From SXVE01 sp036388895 (lineage in GTDB: Bacteria; Acidobacteriota; Blastocatellia; Pyrinomonadales; Pyrinomonadaceae), in the NCBI GenBank assembly GCA_036388895.1, contig DASVQY010000036.1:1-64000 (forward strand): a stretch of 64,000 nucleotides of DNA, written 5' to 3'. The stretch's first letter is position 1; each line of letters starts with the position of its first letter. Shown here piece by piece: positions 18,443-27,010 of this stretch. Below the pieces are notes generated by a model. The model searched no databases. It was not told the origin of the DNA and worked only from the letters and a program-made list of their open reading frames with translations. Position numbers and translations under genes: made by a program.

Positions 18443-19147
18443 ATGTTGGAAAATTTGCCCGGTTATATTTCTCCGATTTTTATTTTAACGACTTTTTTAA
18501 CCATCGGCTTTTTTCTTTATGCAGTTAGGCAGACCGTTTTTGAAACATTTCCAGCCAAACTTTTAAGCTTTCTGCTCGCTTTCTGGCTGATTCTGCAGGC
18601 AATTCTATCGCTCGGCGGTTTTTATACGCACACGACGAGCGTTCCTCCAAGGCTTTTCGTTTTAGCCGTTTTGCCCGCTCTTTTGCTGATAATCGTATAT
18701 TTTATTTTCTTTCGCGCGAATTTTATCGAGCCTTTGCCGTTAAGTATTCTGACGATTTTGCACATCGTCAGAATTCCGGTCGAAATCGTTTTGTTTTGGC
18801 TTTACCAACAGAAATTTATTCCCGAAGCGATGACGTTCGAAGGACGGAATTTCGATATTTTAGCCGGAATTTCCGCGCCGATTATTTATTTTTTCGCTTT
18901 TCGCAAACAAAAGGTTAACCGCACATTGCTGATCGTTTGGAATGTTTTTGCGCTGATTCTTTTGCTCAATATTATTTTCACTTCAGTCGTCGCGTTTCCT
19001 TCACCGATGCAGCGAATTGCTTTTGAACAGCCGAATCGCGCCGTGATGTATTTTCCGTTCGTATGGCTACCGGCGGTCATTGTTCCAATTGTGCTTTTCA
19101 GTCATCTCACAAGTCTCTGGAAACTGCTGAAAAATTCTCTCCGATAA
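18443..19147 (+). CDS. Integral membrane protein of unknown function
   Basis: Protein of 234 aa with about seven hydrophobic helices covering nearly its whole length and short polar loops. A few polar residues lie in the middle (HTHTTS near 67, HIVRIPVE near 113). I recognise no family. It sits between the ABC ATPase gene and the two permease genes in the same direction, separated by a terminator-like hairpin on one side and a putative promoter on the other, so it may be an unrelated insertion or an accessory part of the transporter. Confidence 0.65.
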   Translation: MLENLPGYISPIFILTTFLTIGFFLYAVRQTVFETFPAKLLSFLLAFWLILQAILSLGGFYTHTTSVPPRLFVLAVLPALLLIIVYFIFFRANFIEPLPLSILTILHIVRIPVEIVLFWLYQQKFIPEAMTFEGRNFDILAGISAPIIYFFAFRKQKVNRTLLIVWNVFALILLLNIIFTSVVAFPSPMQRIAFEQPNRAVMYFPFVWLPAVIVPIVLFSHLTSLWKLLKNSLR

Positions 19148-19167
19148 ACCTTTCCGAATAAATCGCG

Positions 19168-19202
19168 TATAATATACAGCAGATTAAATACAATTTGCTG
19201 TA
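19168..19202 (+). promoter_or_regulatory. Candidate -10 element followed by an inverted repeat
   Basis: A perfect TATAAT at 19168-19173 lacks a good -35. It is followed by an 11-bp inverted repeat with one mismatch: TACAGCAGATT (19175-19185) and AATTTGCTGTA (19192-19202). The repeat ends five bases before the permease ATG at 19208. It could be an operator or an mRNA hairpin that hides the ribosome site. No Shine-Dalgarno sequence is visible. Confidence 0.45.
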
Positions 19203-19207
19203 CATTA

Positions 19208-20443
19208 ATGAATTTATCCGAAACATTAAAACTCGCTCTCTCAGCAATCTGGGTGCATAAACTCCGCTCTTTTCTCACGCTTCTCGGAATGATTATCGGC
19301 GTCACGGCTTTTATGGTCGTGTTATCGCTTCTTCAAGGCTTCAACGCATACGTCGATGAAAAAATTGCAGGAATCGGGTCGAATTCATTCACTGTCCGAC
19401 GGTTCAGTTTTGAAGATTTCAAAAACACGGACACGATTGCCGAAGCACAGCGACGAAACAAAGATTTAACCTACGACGAACTTGAATTTATCCGCGACCG
19501 AGCACAGCTTGTAAATCAAATCGGAGCGAAAGCCTTACCAAACATCGCCGAGGTAAAACGCGGTACAGAGGTTTTGCAGGACATTACGATTGACGGAGCC
19601 GAGCCGACAATCGCCGAAATCGAAAATCTGGATATTGCCGAAGGTCGTTATTTTTCCGAATCGGAAAACAATAATTCGATGCGCGTCGCTTACATCGGCG
19701 CAGACATCGCGCAGAAACTTTTCCCGTTCGGTTCGGCTGTTGGCGGTGAAATCGACATACGCGGCATTCCCTATCGTGTTATCGGCATTGCAGCGGCGAA
19801 AGGAACGGTTTTCGGCATTCCGCAGGATTCTTTCGTTCAGTTACCGCTGAAAACTTACGGCTCGAATTTCGGCGGATTAACGCGCAGCCGCGGTCTTTAT
19901 TTTGTCGTAACGGCGAAATCCGACCGTCTTTTCAAGGACGCCGTAGAAGAAGTGCGCGGCTTGATGCGCATCAAACGGAAACTGGGATTCGGCGAAAAAG
20001 ACACCTTCGGGATTCTAACGCCCGACGCGATTTCGGGTTTGCGCGACAGCATTTTAGGTCCGGTTTTTATCGTCATCATTGCCGTTCCCGGCATCGCTTT
20101 AGTGGTCGGCGCGATTGTCATTATGAATATTATGCTAGTCGCTGTTACCGAACGGACGAAGGAAATCGGCATCAGAAAAAGTTTGGGCGCGCGCCAATCG
20201 GACATTTTGCGGCAATTTCTTTTTGAATCGGCAGCGCTGTCAGCAATCGGCGGCATCATCGGTTTAATTCTGGCAAAACTGCTCGGCTTTTTAATCAGCG
20301 CTTTTTTGATTCAAACCGTAATTCCCTGGTACGCGGCGGTTATTTCCATTGGCGTTTCTGCGCTTGTCGGAATTTTAGCCGGTCTCTTCCCGGCGTGGAA
20401 AGCGGCTCGCCTCGACCCGATTGAGGCTTTGAGGACTGAATAA
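19208..20443 (+). CDS. MacB-like ABC transporter permease 1
   Basis: Protein of 411 aa with the MacB/FtsX layout: a first membrane helix at about 20-42 (LTLLGMIIGVTAFMVVLSLLQG), a periplasmic core domain at about 50-285, and three C-terminal helices at about 285-400. The last loop ends in GLFPAWKAARLDPIEALR, the family signature. No ATPase domain is fused, unlike E. coli MacB; the partner ATPase is the gene at 17621-18373. Its stop codon overlaps the start of the next permease gene by one base (TAATG), so translation is coupled. Confidence 0.92.
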   Translation: MNLSETLKLALSAIWVHKLRSFLTLLGMIIGVTAFMVVLSLLQGFNAYVDEKIAGIGSNSFTVRRFSFEDFKNTDTIAEAQRRNKDLTYDELEFIRDRAQLVNQIGAKALPNIAEVKRGTEVLQDITIDGAEPTIAEIENLDIAEGRYFSESENNNSMRVAYIGADIAQKLFPFGSAVGGEIDIRGIPYRVIGIAAAKGTVFGIPQDSFVQLPLKTYGSNFGGLTRSRGLYFVVTAKSDRLFKDAVEEVRGLMRIKRKLGFGEKDTFGILTPDAISGLRDSILGPVFIVIIAVPGIALVVGAIVIMNIMLVAVTERTKEIGIRKSLGARQSDILRQFLFESAALSAIGGIIGLILAKLLGFLISAFLIQTVIPWYAAVISIGVSALVGILAGLFPAWKAARLDPIEALRTE

Positions 20444-21708
20444 TGCAATTTATACAAGGTTCATTTTATGAAAACTTTAAAATGGCTTTCGCCACGTTGC
20501 GAAATAATAAGTTGCGCTCGTTTTTGACGATTTTCGGCGTCATCATCGGCGTTATAACCGTAATGCTGATTTCCTCGATCATCAGCGGCATTGATATGGC
20601 TGTCAAAAAGCAGGTCGAATCGTTCGGCACGCGCTCAATCTTTCTTCGCAAATTCGATATTCAGGCGGTCAGCAGCGGCAGACGCACGCAGGAAGAACGG
20701 ATGCGAAAACCTTTAACGATGGAAGACGCCGAAGCGATAAAAAAACTTTCTTCAATCGAAGTATCGGTGCCGTTTCTGGACATCACGAACAACTGGTTCG
20801 GGCAGAAAATTCTCGTTTCGGGCAGAACCGGAAAAACTTCTTCGAGCGTTCGTTTACAGGGAACTTTGCCCGACGTTGAAAAAACGAATACGGTAATCTT
20901 GCAGGAAGGGCGCTGGTTTACCGAAAACGAATCGAATGAAAAAGCCGACGTTTGCTTGATCGGCTCGTCGGTCGTCGAAGCGTATTTTCCTTACGGCTCG
21001 CCAGTCGGAGAAAATCTGGAAATCGGCGGCAGAGTTTTTCGCATCATCGGCGTTCTGGAAAAACGCGAGCAGCTTTTCGGCGGCGGATCGGGCAGCAACG
21101 ACCAGAACAACGTCATTTATATGCCGATTGGCTCGGCTTTGCGTTTGAAACCGAACGCCGACGACTTATTTATTCTCGCCGTAGCGAAAGAAGGTCGGCT
21201 CGACCAAGCGAAAGATCAGGTGCAGGACCTTTTGCGCGTTCGACGACAAGTTCCGTTCGGCGCGCCGAACAATTTCGGAATGGAAACCGCCGCCGGAATT
21301 ATCGAACAATTTCAATCCATTACGGCTGGCGCGGCGTTGGCGATGATCGTCATTTCGAGCGTCGGTTTAATGATCGGCGGCATCGGCGTGATGAATATCA
21401 TGCTCGTTTCGGTGACGGAAAGAACGCGCGAAATCGGCATTCGCAAAGCAATCGGCGCGAAACAATCGGATATTCTTTTGCAGTTTTTGATCGAAGCCGC
21501 GACCCTAACCGGTTTCGGCGGTCTGGTCGGTCTTTTAATCGGTTGGGCGCTGACATTTCTGATCGCACTCATCTTTCCGTCCTACGTTCCCTGGTGGGCA
21601 CCGCTGCTCGGGTTTTTCGCTAGTGTCGGAATCGGAATAATTTTCGGTCTTTTTCCGGCGTGGAAAGCGGCACGCCTCGATCCGATAGAAGCGTTAAGAT
21701 ACGAGTAA
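20443..21708 (+). CDS. MacB-like ABC transporter permease 2
   Basis: Protein of 421 aa, a paralogue of the preceding permease with the same architecture. Helix 1 is at about 25-48 (LTIFGVIIGVITVMLISSIISG), the periplasmic domain at about 50-295, three helices lie at about 295-405, and the ending is GLFPAWKAARLDPIEALRYE. VTERTREIGIRKAIGAK is the typical cytoplasmic coupling stretch. The two permeases probably form a heterodimer driven by the separate ATPase and connected to the adaptor, exporting a peptide, lipid or small toxic molecule (substrate unknown). Confidence 0.92.
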   Translation: MQFIQGSFYENFKMAFATLRNNKLRSFLTIFGVIIGVITVMLISSIISGIDMAVKKQVESFGTRSIFLRKFDIQAVSSGRRTQEERMRKPLTMEDAEAIKKLSSIEVSVPFLDITNNWFGQKILVSGRTGKTSSSVRLQGTLPDVEKTNTVILQEGRWFTENESNEKADVCLIGSSVVEAYFPYGSPVGENLEIGGRVFRIIGVLEKREQLFGGGSGSNDQNNVIYMPIGSALRLKPNADDLFILAVAKEGRLDQAKDQVQDLLRVRRQVPFGAPNNFGMETAAGIIEQFQSITAGAALAMIVISSVGLMIGGIGVMNIMLVSVTERTREIGIRKAIGAKQSDILLQFLIEAATLTGFGGLVGLLIGWALTFLIALIFPSYVPWWAPLLGFFASVGIGIIFGLFPAWKAARLDPIEALRYE

Positions 21709-21734
21709 TTTCAAAACATTTATCAAATAACATC

Positions 21735-21768
21735 TTGAAATTTAATTTTCGTTGAAATTTAATTTTCG
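21735..21768. repeat. 17-bp tandem duplication
   Basis: TTGAAATTTAATTTTCG occurs twice without a gap at 21735-21751 and 21752-21768, in the space after the permease gene. It is AT rich and non-coding. Confidence 0.6.
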
Positions 21769-21800
21769 GGAAGAGTCATTTTAATAATTAATCAATAAAC

Positions 21801-21862
21801 AATCACAGATAAACCCGGAAGAAACAGATACTATTTGATTCTAGCCGTATTTATCTGTGATT
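21801..21862. terminator. Inverted repeat between convergent genes
   Basis: A perfect 13-bp inverted repeat, AATCACAGATAAA (21801-21813) and TTTATCTGTGATT (21850-21862), lies between the permease and Yip1 genes, which converge. It has no strong T tract, so termination is inferred from position. Confidence 0.4.
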
Positions 21863-21911
21863 CCATTATCCTAAAAATTTTCTGTTCGCTGCCCGATGCC
21901 GTTTTTTCTGG

Positions 21912-22715
21912 TTACATCGGCGTGCCGTTCAGGAGCGCAAAAATCACTCGAACAGTCAGGCTGATTAAAGCCATAATTAGTACGATTCCCCAAGCCGAAC
22001 CCGAAGAAATTTTAAAAAGTTTTTGCAGACCGATTGCCGCCAGAACCCAGCCCCAAATCGCAAATAAATCCAGCGTTCCGAGCAGGGTAGCCAAAACCGG
22101 CGATTCTTTTCCGTCAATAAAAAAACTCGGATTAGCGTGCAGCAACCCGCGCTGACTGGTGGCGACTTCGATTTCTTCCGCCGGTTTGAACAATAAAACG
22201 ATGATATTTCCCAGCATCATTATTACGCTCGGCGGCAAACTCGAATAAACCCAGGCAGAAAGCCCGTGCCAAAAAGTTCCCGCGCCGCCCATAGCGTTTC
22301 CGCCGAGCCAATAAATTAAGCCGCCGATGCCCAAACCGATAATAATGAAAACCGGCACCAGAAACCGCGAAACCTTCATTATCGTCATTTGCAGATCAAC
22401 GCTTCGTTCTTTCTGCTCTTGAGAAAGACTCGACGCCTGCGAGCTTTTCTCAAGCTGTTCGAGCGCGAATTGGCGAAAGCCTTTCTCACCGATTTTATTC
22501 GCCAGCAAAAAAGAAAAACTCGTCGCCAGAACGACGATTATTAAAGTCGCCCAAATAAAACGAGGTTTGCGCCGCAAATCCTCAAACGTCCTTCCGGGCT
22601 CGAAAAATATTCCCGTAATGGTTGCGGCTTCGGACATCTGCGCCGGTTCGCTTGTATCAACGATTTTTTCCGGCGGAGGAGGAGCTTGCCATTCAGAAGT
22701 GTTTTGCTCGTTCAT
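21912..22715 (-). CDS. Yip1 domain membrane protein
   Basis: Protein of 267 aa. A Pro-rich cytosolic N-terminus of about 30 residues is followed by a Yip1-type membrane domain with five helices (about 50-72, 115-140, 150-180, 205-228, 240-262). The PGRTFEDLRRKPRF motif near 38-51 just before the first helix is typical of bacterial Yip1 proteins. The bacterial role is unknown. A good ribosome site (AAAAGGAG) precedes the ATG. The gene stands alone, downstream of dppF. Confidence 0.8.
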   Translation of the reverse strand: MNEQNTSEWQAPPPPEKIVDTSEPAQMSEAATITGIFFEPGRTFEDLRRKPRFIWATLIIVVLATSFSFLLANKIGEKGFRQFALEQLEKSSQASSLSQEQKERSVDLQMTIMKVSRFLVPVFIIIGLGIGGLIYWLGGNAMGGAGTFWHGLSAWVYSSLPPSVIMMLGNIIVLLFKPAEEIEVATSQRGLLHANPSFFIDGKESPVLATLLGTLDLFAIWGWVLAAIGLQKLFKISSGSAWGIVLIMALISLTVRVIFALLNGTPM

Positions 22716-22839
22716 TTTTGATTTCTCCTTTTAATGATTGAGCCTTTCACGTTATCACAAACACCGACGCGAAAAGCAGTTAAACTTTTAACGAATTAGC
22801 TGTACTTTAATACGGATTGCAATATTTTACGTTTCAAAA

Positions 22840-23844
22840 TTATTCCGCTTTCGGCGCGGTATCGTAGCCTTCGACGCGAATACAAGCTGCAGTGTGACCT
22901 TTTCTAATCTCTCGCAATTCGGGCACGATTCTGGCGCAGTCGTCAATCGCCCACGGACATCGCGTGCGGAAACGGCAACCCGAAGGCGGATTGATCGGTG
23001 TCGGAACATCGCCTTTCAGAACGATTCTTTCACGTTTATGTTTCGGGTCGGGAACGGGAATCGCCGAAAGAAGCGCTTTTGTATAAGGATGCAGCGGATT
23101 TTCGTATAAATCTTTAGAATCTGCGATTTCGACGATTTTCCCTAGATACATTACGGCAACGCGTTGCGAAATATGTTCGACGACAGCCAAACCGTGCGAG
23201 ATGAAAAGATACGTCAAACCGAATTCCGCCTGTAAATCCTGCAGAAGATTGACGACCTGCGCCTGCACCGAAACATCGAGCGCGGAAACCGGTTCGTCGG
23301 CGATAATCAATTTCGGATTAAGCGCTAGCGCCCGCGCGATTCCCAATCTTTGCCGCTGACCGCCGGAAAATTCGTGCGGGTAACGGTACATATAGTTCGG
23401 ATCGAGCCCGACTTTTTTCAGCAAATCAGCGACTTTGTCCTTTCGCTCGGTTTTATTTCCGATGCCGTGAATGACGAGCGGTTCGGAAACGATTGAAAGA
23501 ATAGTCAAACGAGGATTCAAACTCGCATACGGATCTTGAAAAATAATCTGCATTTCGCGCCGCAAAGACTGCATTTCTTTGTTCGGAAGTCCTACCAGAT
23601 TTTTATTTTCAAAATACACTTCCCCGCTCGTCGGCTCGTAAAGCCGCAAAAGGCAGCGCCCGACAGTTGATTTTCCGCATCCCGATTCTCCGACCAAACC
23701 GAGCGTTTCGCCGGATAAAACATCAAACGTCACGTCGTCGACAGCACGGACAACATCATCCGAATTCTCAACCGGGAAATGTTTAACGAGATGTTTTACC
23801 TGAACAAGTTCTTCTTTTTTAGTTTTTACCGCGCTATTTTCCAT
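22840..23844 (-). CDS. dppF: Oligopeptide/dipeptide ABC transporter ATP-binding protein (OppF/DppF type)
   Basis: ATPase of 334 aa. Walker A is GESGCGKST (about 56-64), the signature FSGGQRQRLGIARAL, Walker B LIIADEPVSALD. The C-terminal oligopeptide-type extension (about 265-325) carries Cys in SGCRFRTRCPWA and near the end in TAACIRV; such Cys can bind an iron-sulfur cluster in this family. It pairs with the dppD-type ATPase at 24949-25953. No permease or binding protein gene is nearby. It starts 11 bases inside the Uma2 gene, so it is translationally coupled to it. Confidence 0.9.
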   Translation of the reverse strand: MENSAVKTKKEELVQVKHLVKHFPVENSDDVVRAVDDVTFDVLSGETLGLVGESGCGKSTVGRCLLRLYEPTSGEVYFENKNLVGLPNKEMQSLRREMQIIFQDPYASLNPRLTILSIVSEPLVIHGIGNKTERKDKVADLLKKVGLDPNYMYRYPHEFSGGQRQRLGIARALALNPKLIIADEPVSALDVSVQAQVVNLLQDLQAEFGLTYLFISHGLAVVEHISQRVAVMYLGKIVEIADSKDLYENPLHPYTKALLSAIPVPDPKHKRERIVLKGDVPTPINPPSGCRFRTRCPWAIDDCARIVPELREIRKGHTAACIRVEGYDTAPKAE

Positions 23845-24436
23845 TCTTTTTCTCGATCAACGACAGGGGCGACAGCTTCAATTTGAGGTAAATCAATTTA
23901 AGCGGAATTTTGCAATTTACCGATTCCAAATTTACGACATCTTCGAGATTTTCGTAAATTTTCAATGTCCACTTATTGTTTTTTTGTTTCGCGTAATGCT
24001 CGACTCTAACGCGATACTGCGAAACCAAAACGTAATCTTTCAACGAAAGCATTCTGAAATAATCTTCGGCTTTATCGCCGTGGTCGCGTTTTTCCGTGGA
24101 TCTCGACAAAACTTCAAAAACAACAACCGGATTAAGCAAAGTCGTCTCATTGCCTTCGGTCTGAATTTGGGGACAAGCGACCGCGACATCAGGGTAAACA
24201 TTGTGCCCGCCACGAATTTTAACGCGAAAATCGCTCGCGTAAACTTCGCAGTCGGTTTCTTCCAAAGCGTTTCCCAAAGCGCGCGAAATATTGGTCGTCG
24301 CCAGATTGTGCCGCCGCGAGGCGCCAACCATCGCAAACATCTCGCCGTCCATAAATTCGTGCTTAATTCTGGATTTCGCCTCAAATGCCAGATATTCCTC
24401 TTCACTGATAAGTTTTTCTGTTGCTGCCTGAGTCAT
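23834..24436 (-). CDS. Uma2 family (DUF820) putative nuclease
   Basis: Protein of 200 aa when started at the ATG at 24436, which has GGAGAAAAA just upstream. The Uma2 fold belongs to the PD-(D/E)xK nuclease superfamily. Visible family features are ISEEEYLAFE near the N-terminus, KHEFMDGEMFAM, SDFRVKI, YPDVAVACP (the catalytic Asp) and PVVVFEVLSRST (the catalytic Glu), then KAEDYFRMLSLKDYVLV. The function of these proteins is not established; they are very common in cyanobacteria and some other phyla. It overlaps the GNAT gene upstream by 35 bases and dppF downstream by 11 bases, an unusual place for this family. Confidence 0.85.
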   Translation of the reverse strand: MTQAATEKLISEEEYLAFEAKSRIKHEFMDGEMFAMVGASRRHNLATTNISRALGNALEETDCEVYASDFRVKIRGGHNVYPDVAVACPQIQTEGNETTLLNPVVVFEVLSRSTEKRDHGDKAEDYFRMLSLKDYVLVSQYRVRVEHYAKQKNNKWTLKIYENLEDVVNLESVNCKIPLKLIYLKLKLSPLSLIEKKNGK

Positions 24437-24980
24437 TTTTTCTCCAATCTTCCGCAATGATTGCCCAGCGCTCGTGGTCGCGCCATTTTTTGTCTATCTT
24501 TAAATATCTTCGTGAAAAGCCTTCTTTTGTAAAACCGTTCTTTTTCAAAACCGCAATGGAAGCTAGATTTTCAGGTTGCACGTTCGCTTCTACGCGGTGA
24601 AGTTTCAAATCCTTAAATGCGTATCGCAAAGTCAAACTAATCGCTTCGGTCATAAAGCCTTTGCCCGCGAAATCCGCGCCGAGAAAATAACCGAGATACG
24701 CATTGCAAAAATTGCCGCGAAAAATCTGCGACAAGGTAATCGAACCGACAATTTTATCGTCGCCGTTTTGACAAATCAGAAAACTTTCGTTCGTTTCACT
24801 TTCGTTTCTCGATAAAAACTTTTCGTAACCAGCTTCATCAACCGGCGGAGTGACTAATCCGCGATGAAATCCCCGGCTTGTCCGGTTCAGGGCAATAAAT
24901 TCCGCCGCGTCTTCCGCACGCAAATAACGCAGGTAAATTGTTTTTCCTTTAACCCGCAGCAGCGGATTTTTCTCGTTCAT
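24402..24980 (-). CDS. GNAT acetyltransferase, RimJ/RimL type
   Basis: Protein of 192 aa with its start at the ATG at 24980. A longer reading from 25130 would lie inside dppD and has no family similarity. The GNAT fold with acetyl-CoA loop is visible in GYFLGADFAGKGFMTEAI (about 100-118), followed by LHRVEANVQPENLASIAVLKKNGF, the RimJ/RimL and ribosomal-protein acetyltransferase pattern. Such enzymes acetylate N-terminal amines of proteins or small amines. It overlaps the end of dppD by 32 bases and the start of the Uma2 gene by 35 bases, so all are probably translated from one mRNA. Confidence 0.88.
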   Translation of the reverse strand: MNEKNPLLRVKGKTIYLRYLRAEDAAEFIALNRTSRGFHRGLVTPPVDEAGYEKFLSRNESETNESFLICQNGDDKIVGSITLSQIFRGNFCNAYLGYFLGADFAGKGFMTEAISLTLRYAFKDLKLHRVEANVQPENLASIAVLKKNGFTKEGFSRRYLKIDKKWRDHERWAIIAEDWRKNDSGSNRKTYQ

Positions 24981-25953
24981 TTTCGTATAAAACGCAGCGC
25001 ACCCGGACACCGTTATCCAGATCGAAAAGCGGCATCGGCTCGTGGACGCACCTTTCAAACCGGTATTGACAACGCGGGGCGAAATGACAGCCGGTCGGCA
25101 AATTCGTGGGGCTTGGAACAGTTCCCTCAATCGTTTGAAGCCGCGAAACTTTTTCGATATGATGCGCCGTCAATTTCGGAACCGATTTCAAAAGTCCCTG
25201 CGTATAGGGATGTTTCGGTTTTTCAAAAATTTCGTCAATTCCCGACTCTTCGACGATTCTTCCCGTATACATCACGCAAACGCGGTCGGCGACTTCGGCG
25301 ACGACGCCTAAATCGTGCGTTATCAGTAAAACGGCGAGTTTTCTAGTCTCGCGCAGATTATTCAGCAAATCGAGAATTTGCGCCTGAATCGTCACGTCCA
25401 AAGCAGTCGTGGGTTCGTCGGCAATAAGCAGTTCGGGGTCACATGCGAGAGCCATAGCGATCATCACGCGTTGACGCATTCCGCCCGAAAGCTGGTGCGG
25501 GTAATCATTAACGCGGCGCGACGGGTCGGGAATAGCGACTTCGTGCATAGCATCAATCGCTGCTGCCCAAGCCTGTTTTTTGTCGAGTTTCCGGTGCAGA
25601 CGCAGCGCTTCCGCGATTTGTTCGCCGACCGTGTAAACCGGATTCAGCGAGGTCATCGGGTCCTGAAAAATCATCGCTATGTCGTTTCCGCGAATTTCCC
25701 GCAGTCTTTCGCCCGAAGCGGTCGTTAATTCTTCGCCTTTGAACTTTATTGAACCACCGACAATTTCCCCTGGCGACGCAATAAGCCGCATCACCGAAAG
25801 TGCCGTGATTGATTTTCCGCACCCCGATTCGCCAACTAATCCCAAAAGTTCGCCTTCGTTAATGTAGAAACTAACGTCATTAACGGCTTTGACGATTCCT
25901 GTGCGAGTCGGAAAATGAGTTTGTAGATTTGTAACTTCTAATAAATGAGTCAT
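24949..25953 (-). CDS. dppD: Oligopeptide/dipeptide ABC transporter ATP-binding protein (OppD/DppD type)
   Basis: ATPase of 334 aa. Walker A is GESGCGKSI (about 39-47), the Q-loop FQDPMTSLNP, the signature LSGGMRQRVMIAMAL, Walker B LLIADEPTTALD. The C-terminal oligopeptide domain (about 260-325) includes GCHFAPRCQYR. It hydrolyses ATP together with the DppF-type partner to drive peptide import. The two ATPase genes are split by GNAT and Uma2 genes, and permeases are not in the window. Its start lies three bases after the stop of the TonB-C gene. Confidence 0.9.
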   Translation of the reverse strand: MTHLLEVTNLQTHFPTRTGIVKAVNDVSFYINEGELLGLVGESGCGKSITALSVMRLIASPGEIVGGSIKFKGEELTTASGERLREIRGNDIAMIFQDPMTSLNPVYTVGEQIAEALRLHRKLDKKQAWAAAIDAMHEVAIPDPSRRVNDYPHQLSGGMRQRVMIAMALACDPELLIADEPTTALDVTIQAQILDLLNNLRETRKLAVLLITHDLGVVAEVADRVCVMYTGRIVEESGIDEIFEKPKHPYTQGLLKSVPKLTAHHIEKVSRLQTIEGTVPSPTNLPTGCHFAPRCQYRFERCVHEPMPLFDLDNGVRVRCVLYENEREKSAAAG

Positions 25954-25956
25954 TTT

Positions 25957-26862
25957 CTAGTAAATACTGAATGAATATTGTAATTTTTTTATGACTGTGA
26001 CGCTGATGCCATTAACCCTTTGAGGCAGGAAAACAATCTTTTTCACTGCAGAGATTACTTCCTCTGTTAATCCATCGGGTAGTTCCGCATCTGGAGTAAT
26101 GTCGCCGATTCCCCCATTTGATAAAAACGTAACTTCTAATGCAACCGTTCCTTTGACGCTATTTCGCCTTGCTGCTTCTGTATAATTGGCTCTTGGTTTT
26201 GAAATAATCATTATCGGTTCGACTTTTGCCTTGCCGAAATTCAAATTAGTTTTGTCTGAAACATTTTTCGCATTTTCTGCGATTTCATCGCCCAGAGTTT
26301 GCTGCGAACCTTCGCTGACAACAATTCCGGTCGAGTTATCCGTAAATTCCAGCGAATTTATAAATCGCTCTTTACTTGATTTGACGCCATCGTGATGAGT
26401 GACAATGAGTTCAACCCACTTATCTTTTTCCGGGTCATCGAAAATCCAATATTCAGATGATTTTTCACGAATTCTGGTAACCTGCCTTTTATTTTGAATG
26501 AATCTTATTTCATCAATCATTTCCGAGGCTGTTTTTATTTCGCCAATTCGGTCAGTTAAATTTTTCTCTCCAAAATTTGTTTTTTCGCTGCAAAAATCTC
26601 GATTTCCCTTGTTATACTTTGATACAATTCTCACTTGATAAACAACTTCTTCGGCATAAGCCCAGTAATCTTTTGTTTCTGTTTCGGTGCAAACATCCGC
26701 CCATCCGACGACAACTGGCATTTTCGGCAGATAAATGGAAATCTGTTTTTCGGGAATCCGATACTTCTGCCAAAGAACAGGCGCAGTTTGTTTTGTCGAT
26801 TGAGAAAAAATATTGAAAGCGAAGATTAACATCATACATACAACCGAAATGAATTTGATCAT
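25957..26862 (-). CDS. Exported protein with TonB C-terminal domain
   Basis: Protein of 301 aa. The N-terminal signal peptide (ending near IFSQS, residue 21) is followed by a domain of unknown type (about 25-195). A TonB-type C-terminal domain at about 222-301 carries SKPRANYTEAARRNSVKGTV and LSNGGIGDI and ends in the usual beta strand. It lacks the long Pro-rich membrane-spanning anchor of a real TonB, so energy transduction is unlikely; many Acidobacteria carry such soluble versions. It is directly upstream of dppD (3 bases) and probably shares its transcript. Confidence 0.75.
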   Translation of the reverse strand: MIKFISVVCMMLIFAFNIFSQSTKQTAPVLWQKYRIPEKQISIYLPKMPVVVGWADVCTETETKDYWAYAEEVVYQVRIVSKYNKGNRDFCSEKTNFGEKNLTDRIGEIKTASEMIDEIRFIQNKRQVTRIREKSSEYWIFDDPEKDKWVELIVTHHDGVKSSKERFINSLEFTDNSTGIVVSEGSQQTLGDEIAENAKNVSDKTNLNFGKAKVEPIMIISKPRANYTEAARRNSVKGTVALEVTFLSNGGIGDITPDAELPDGLTEEVISAVKKIVFLPQRVNGISVTVIKKLQYSFSIY

Positions 26863-27010
26863 TTTATTTTAACCTCTCGTCTTAAAGTTGTTCAGACAGT
26901 AAAATTCCAAGCGGCGTGCAACTATTTTTATCGCTTTTTCCTCAAACAGATGTTATCATTTTTTGCCGAAATTTCTATTTTCAGCAGTCATTTCCGAGGA
27001 GATTTTGTCA

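Noticed and set aside
20952..21623. ORF of 223 aa in another frame of the second permease
   Set aside because: Extremely Arg rich and fully inside a conserved permease gene.
24981..25130. N-terminal extension of the GNAT protein inside dppD
   Set aside because: The residues are unlike any acetyltransferase start; the ATG at 24980 begins the recognisable domain.
22840..25953. A complete peptide ABC transporter
   Set aside because: Only the two ATPases are present; no permease or substrate-binding gene lies in the window.
25957..26862. A TonB energy transducer
   Set aside because: Signal peptide instead of a membrane anchor with Pro-rich linker, and no ExbB/ExbD genes nearby.
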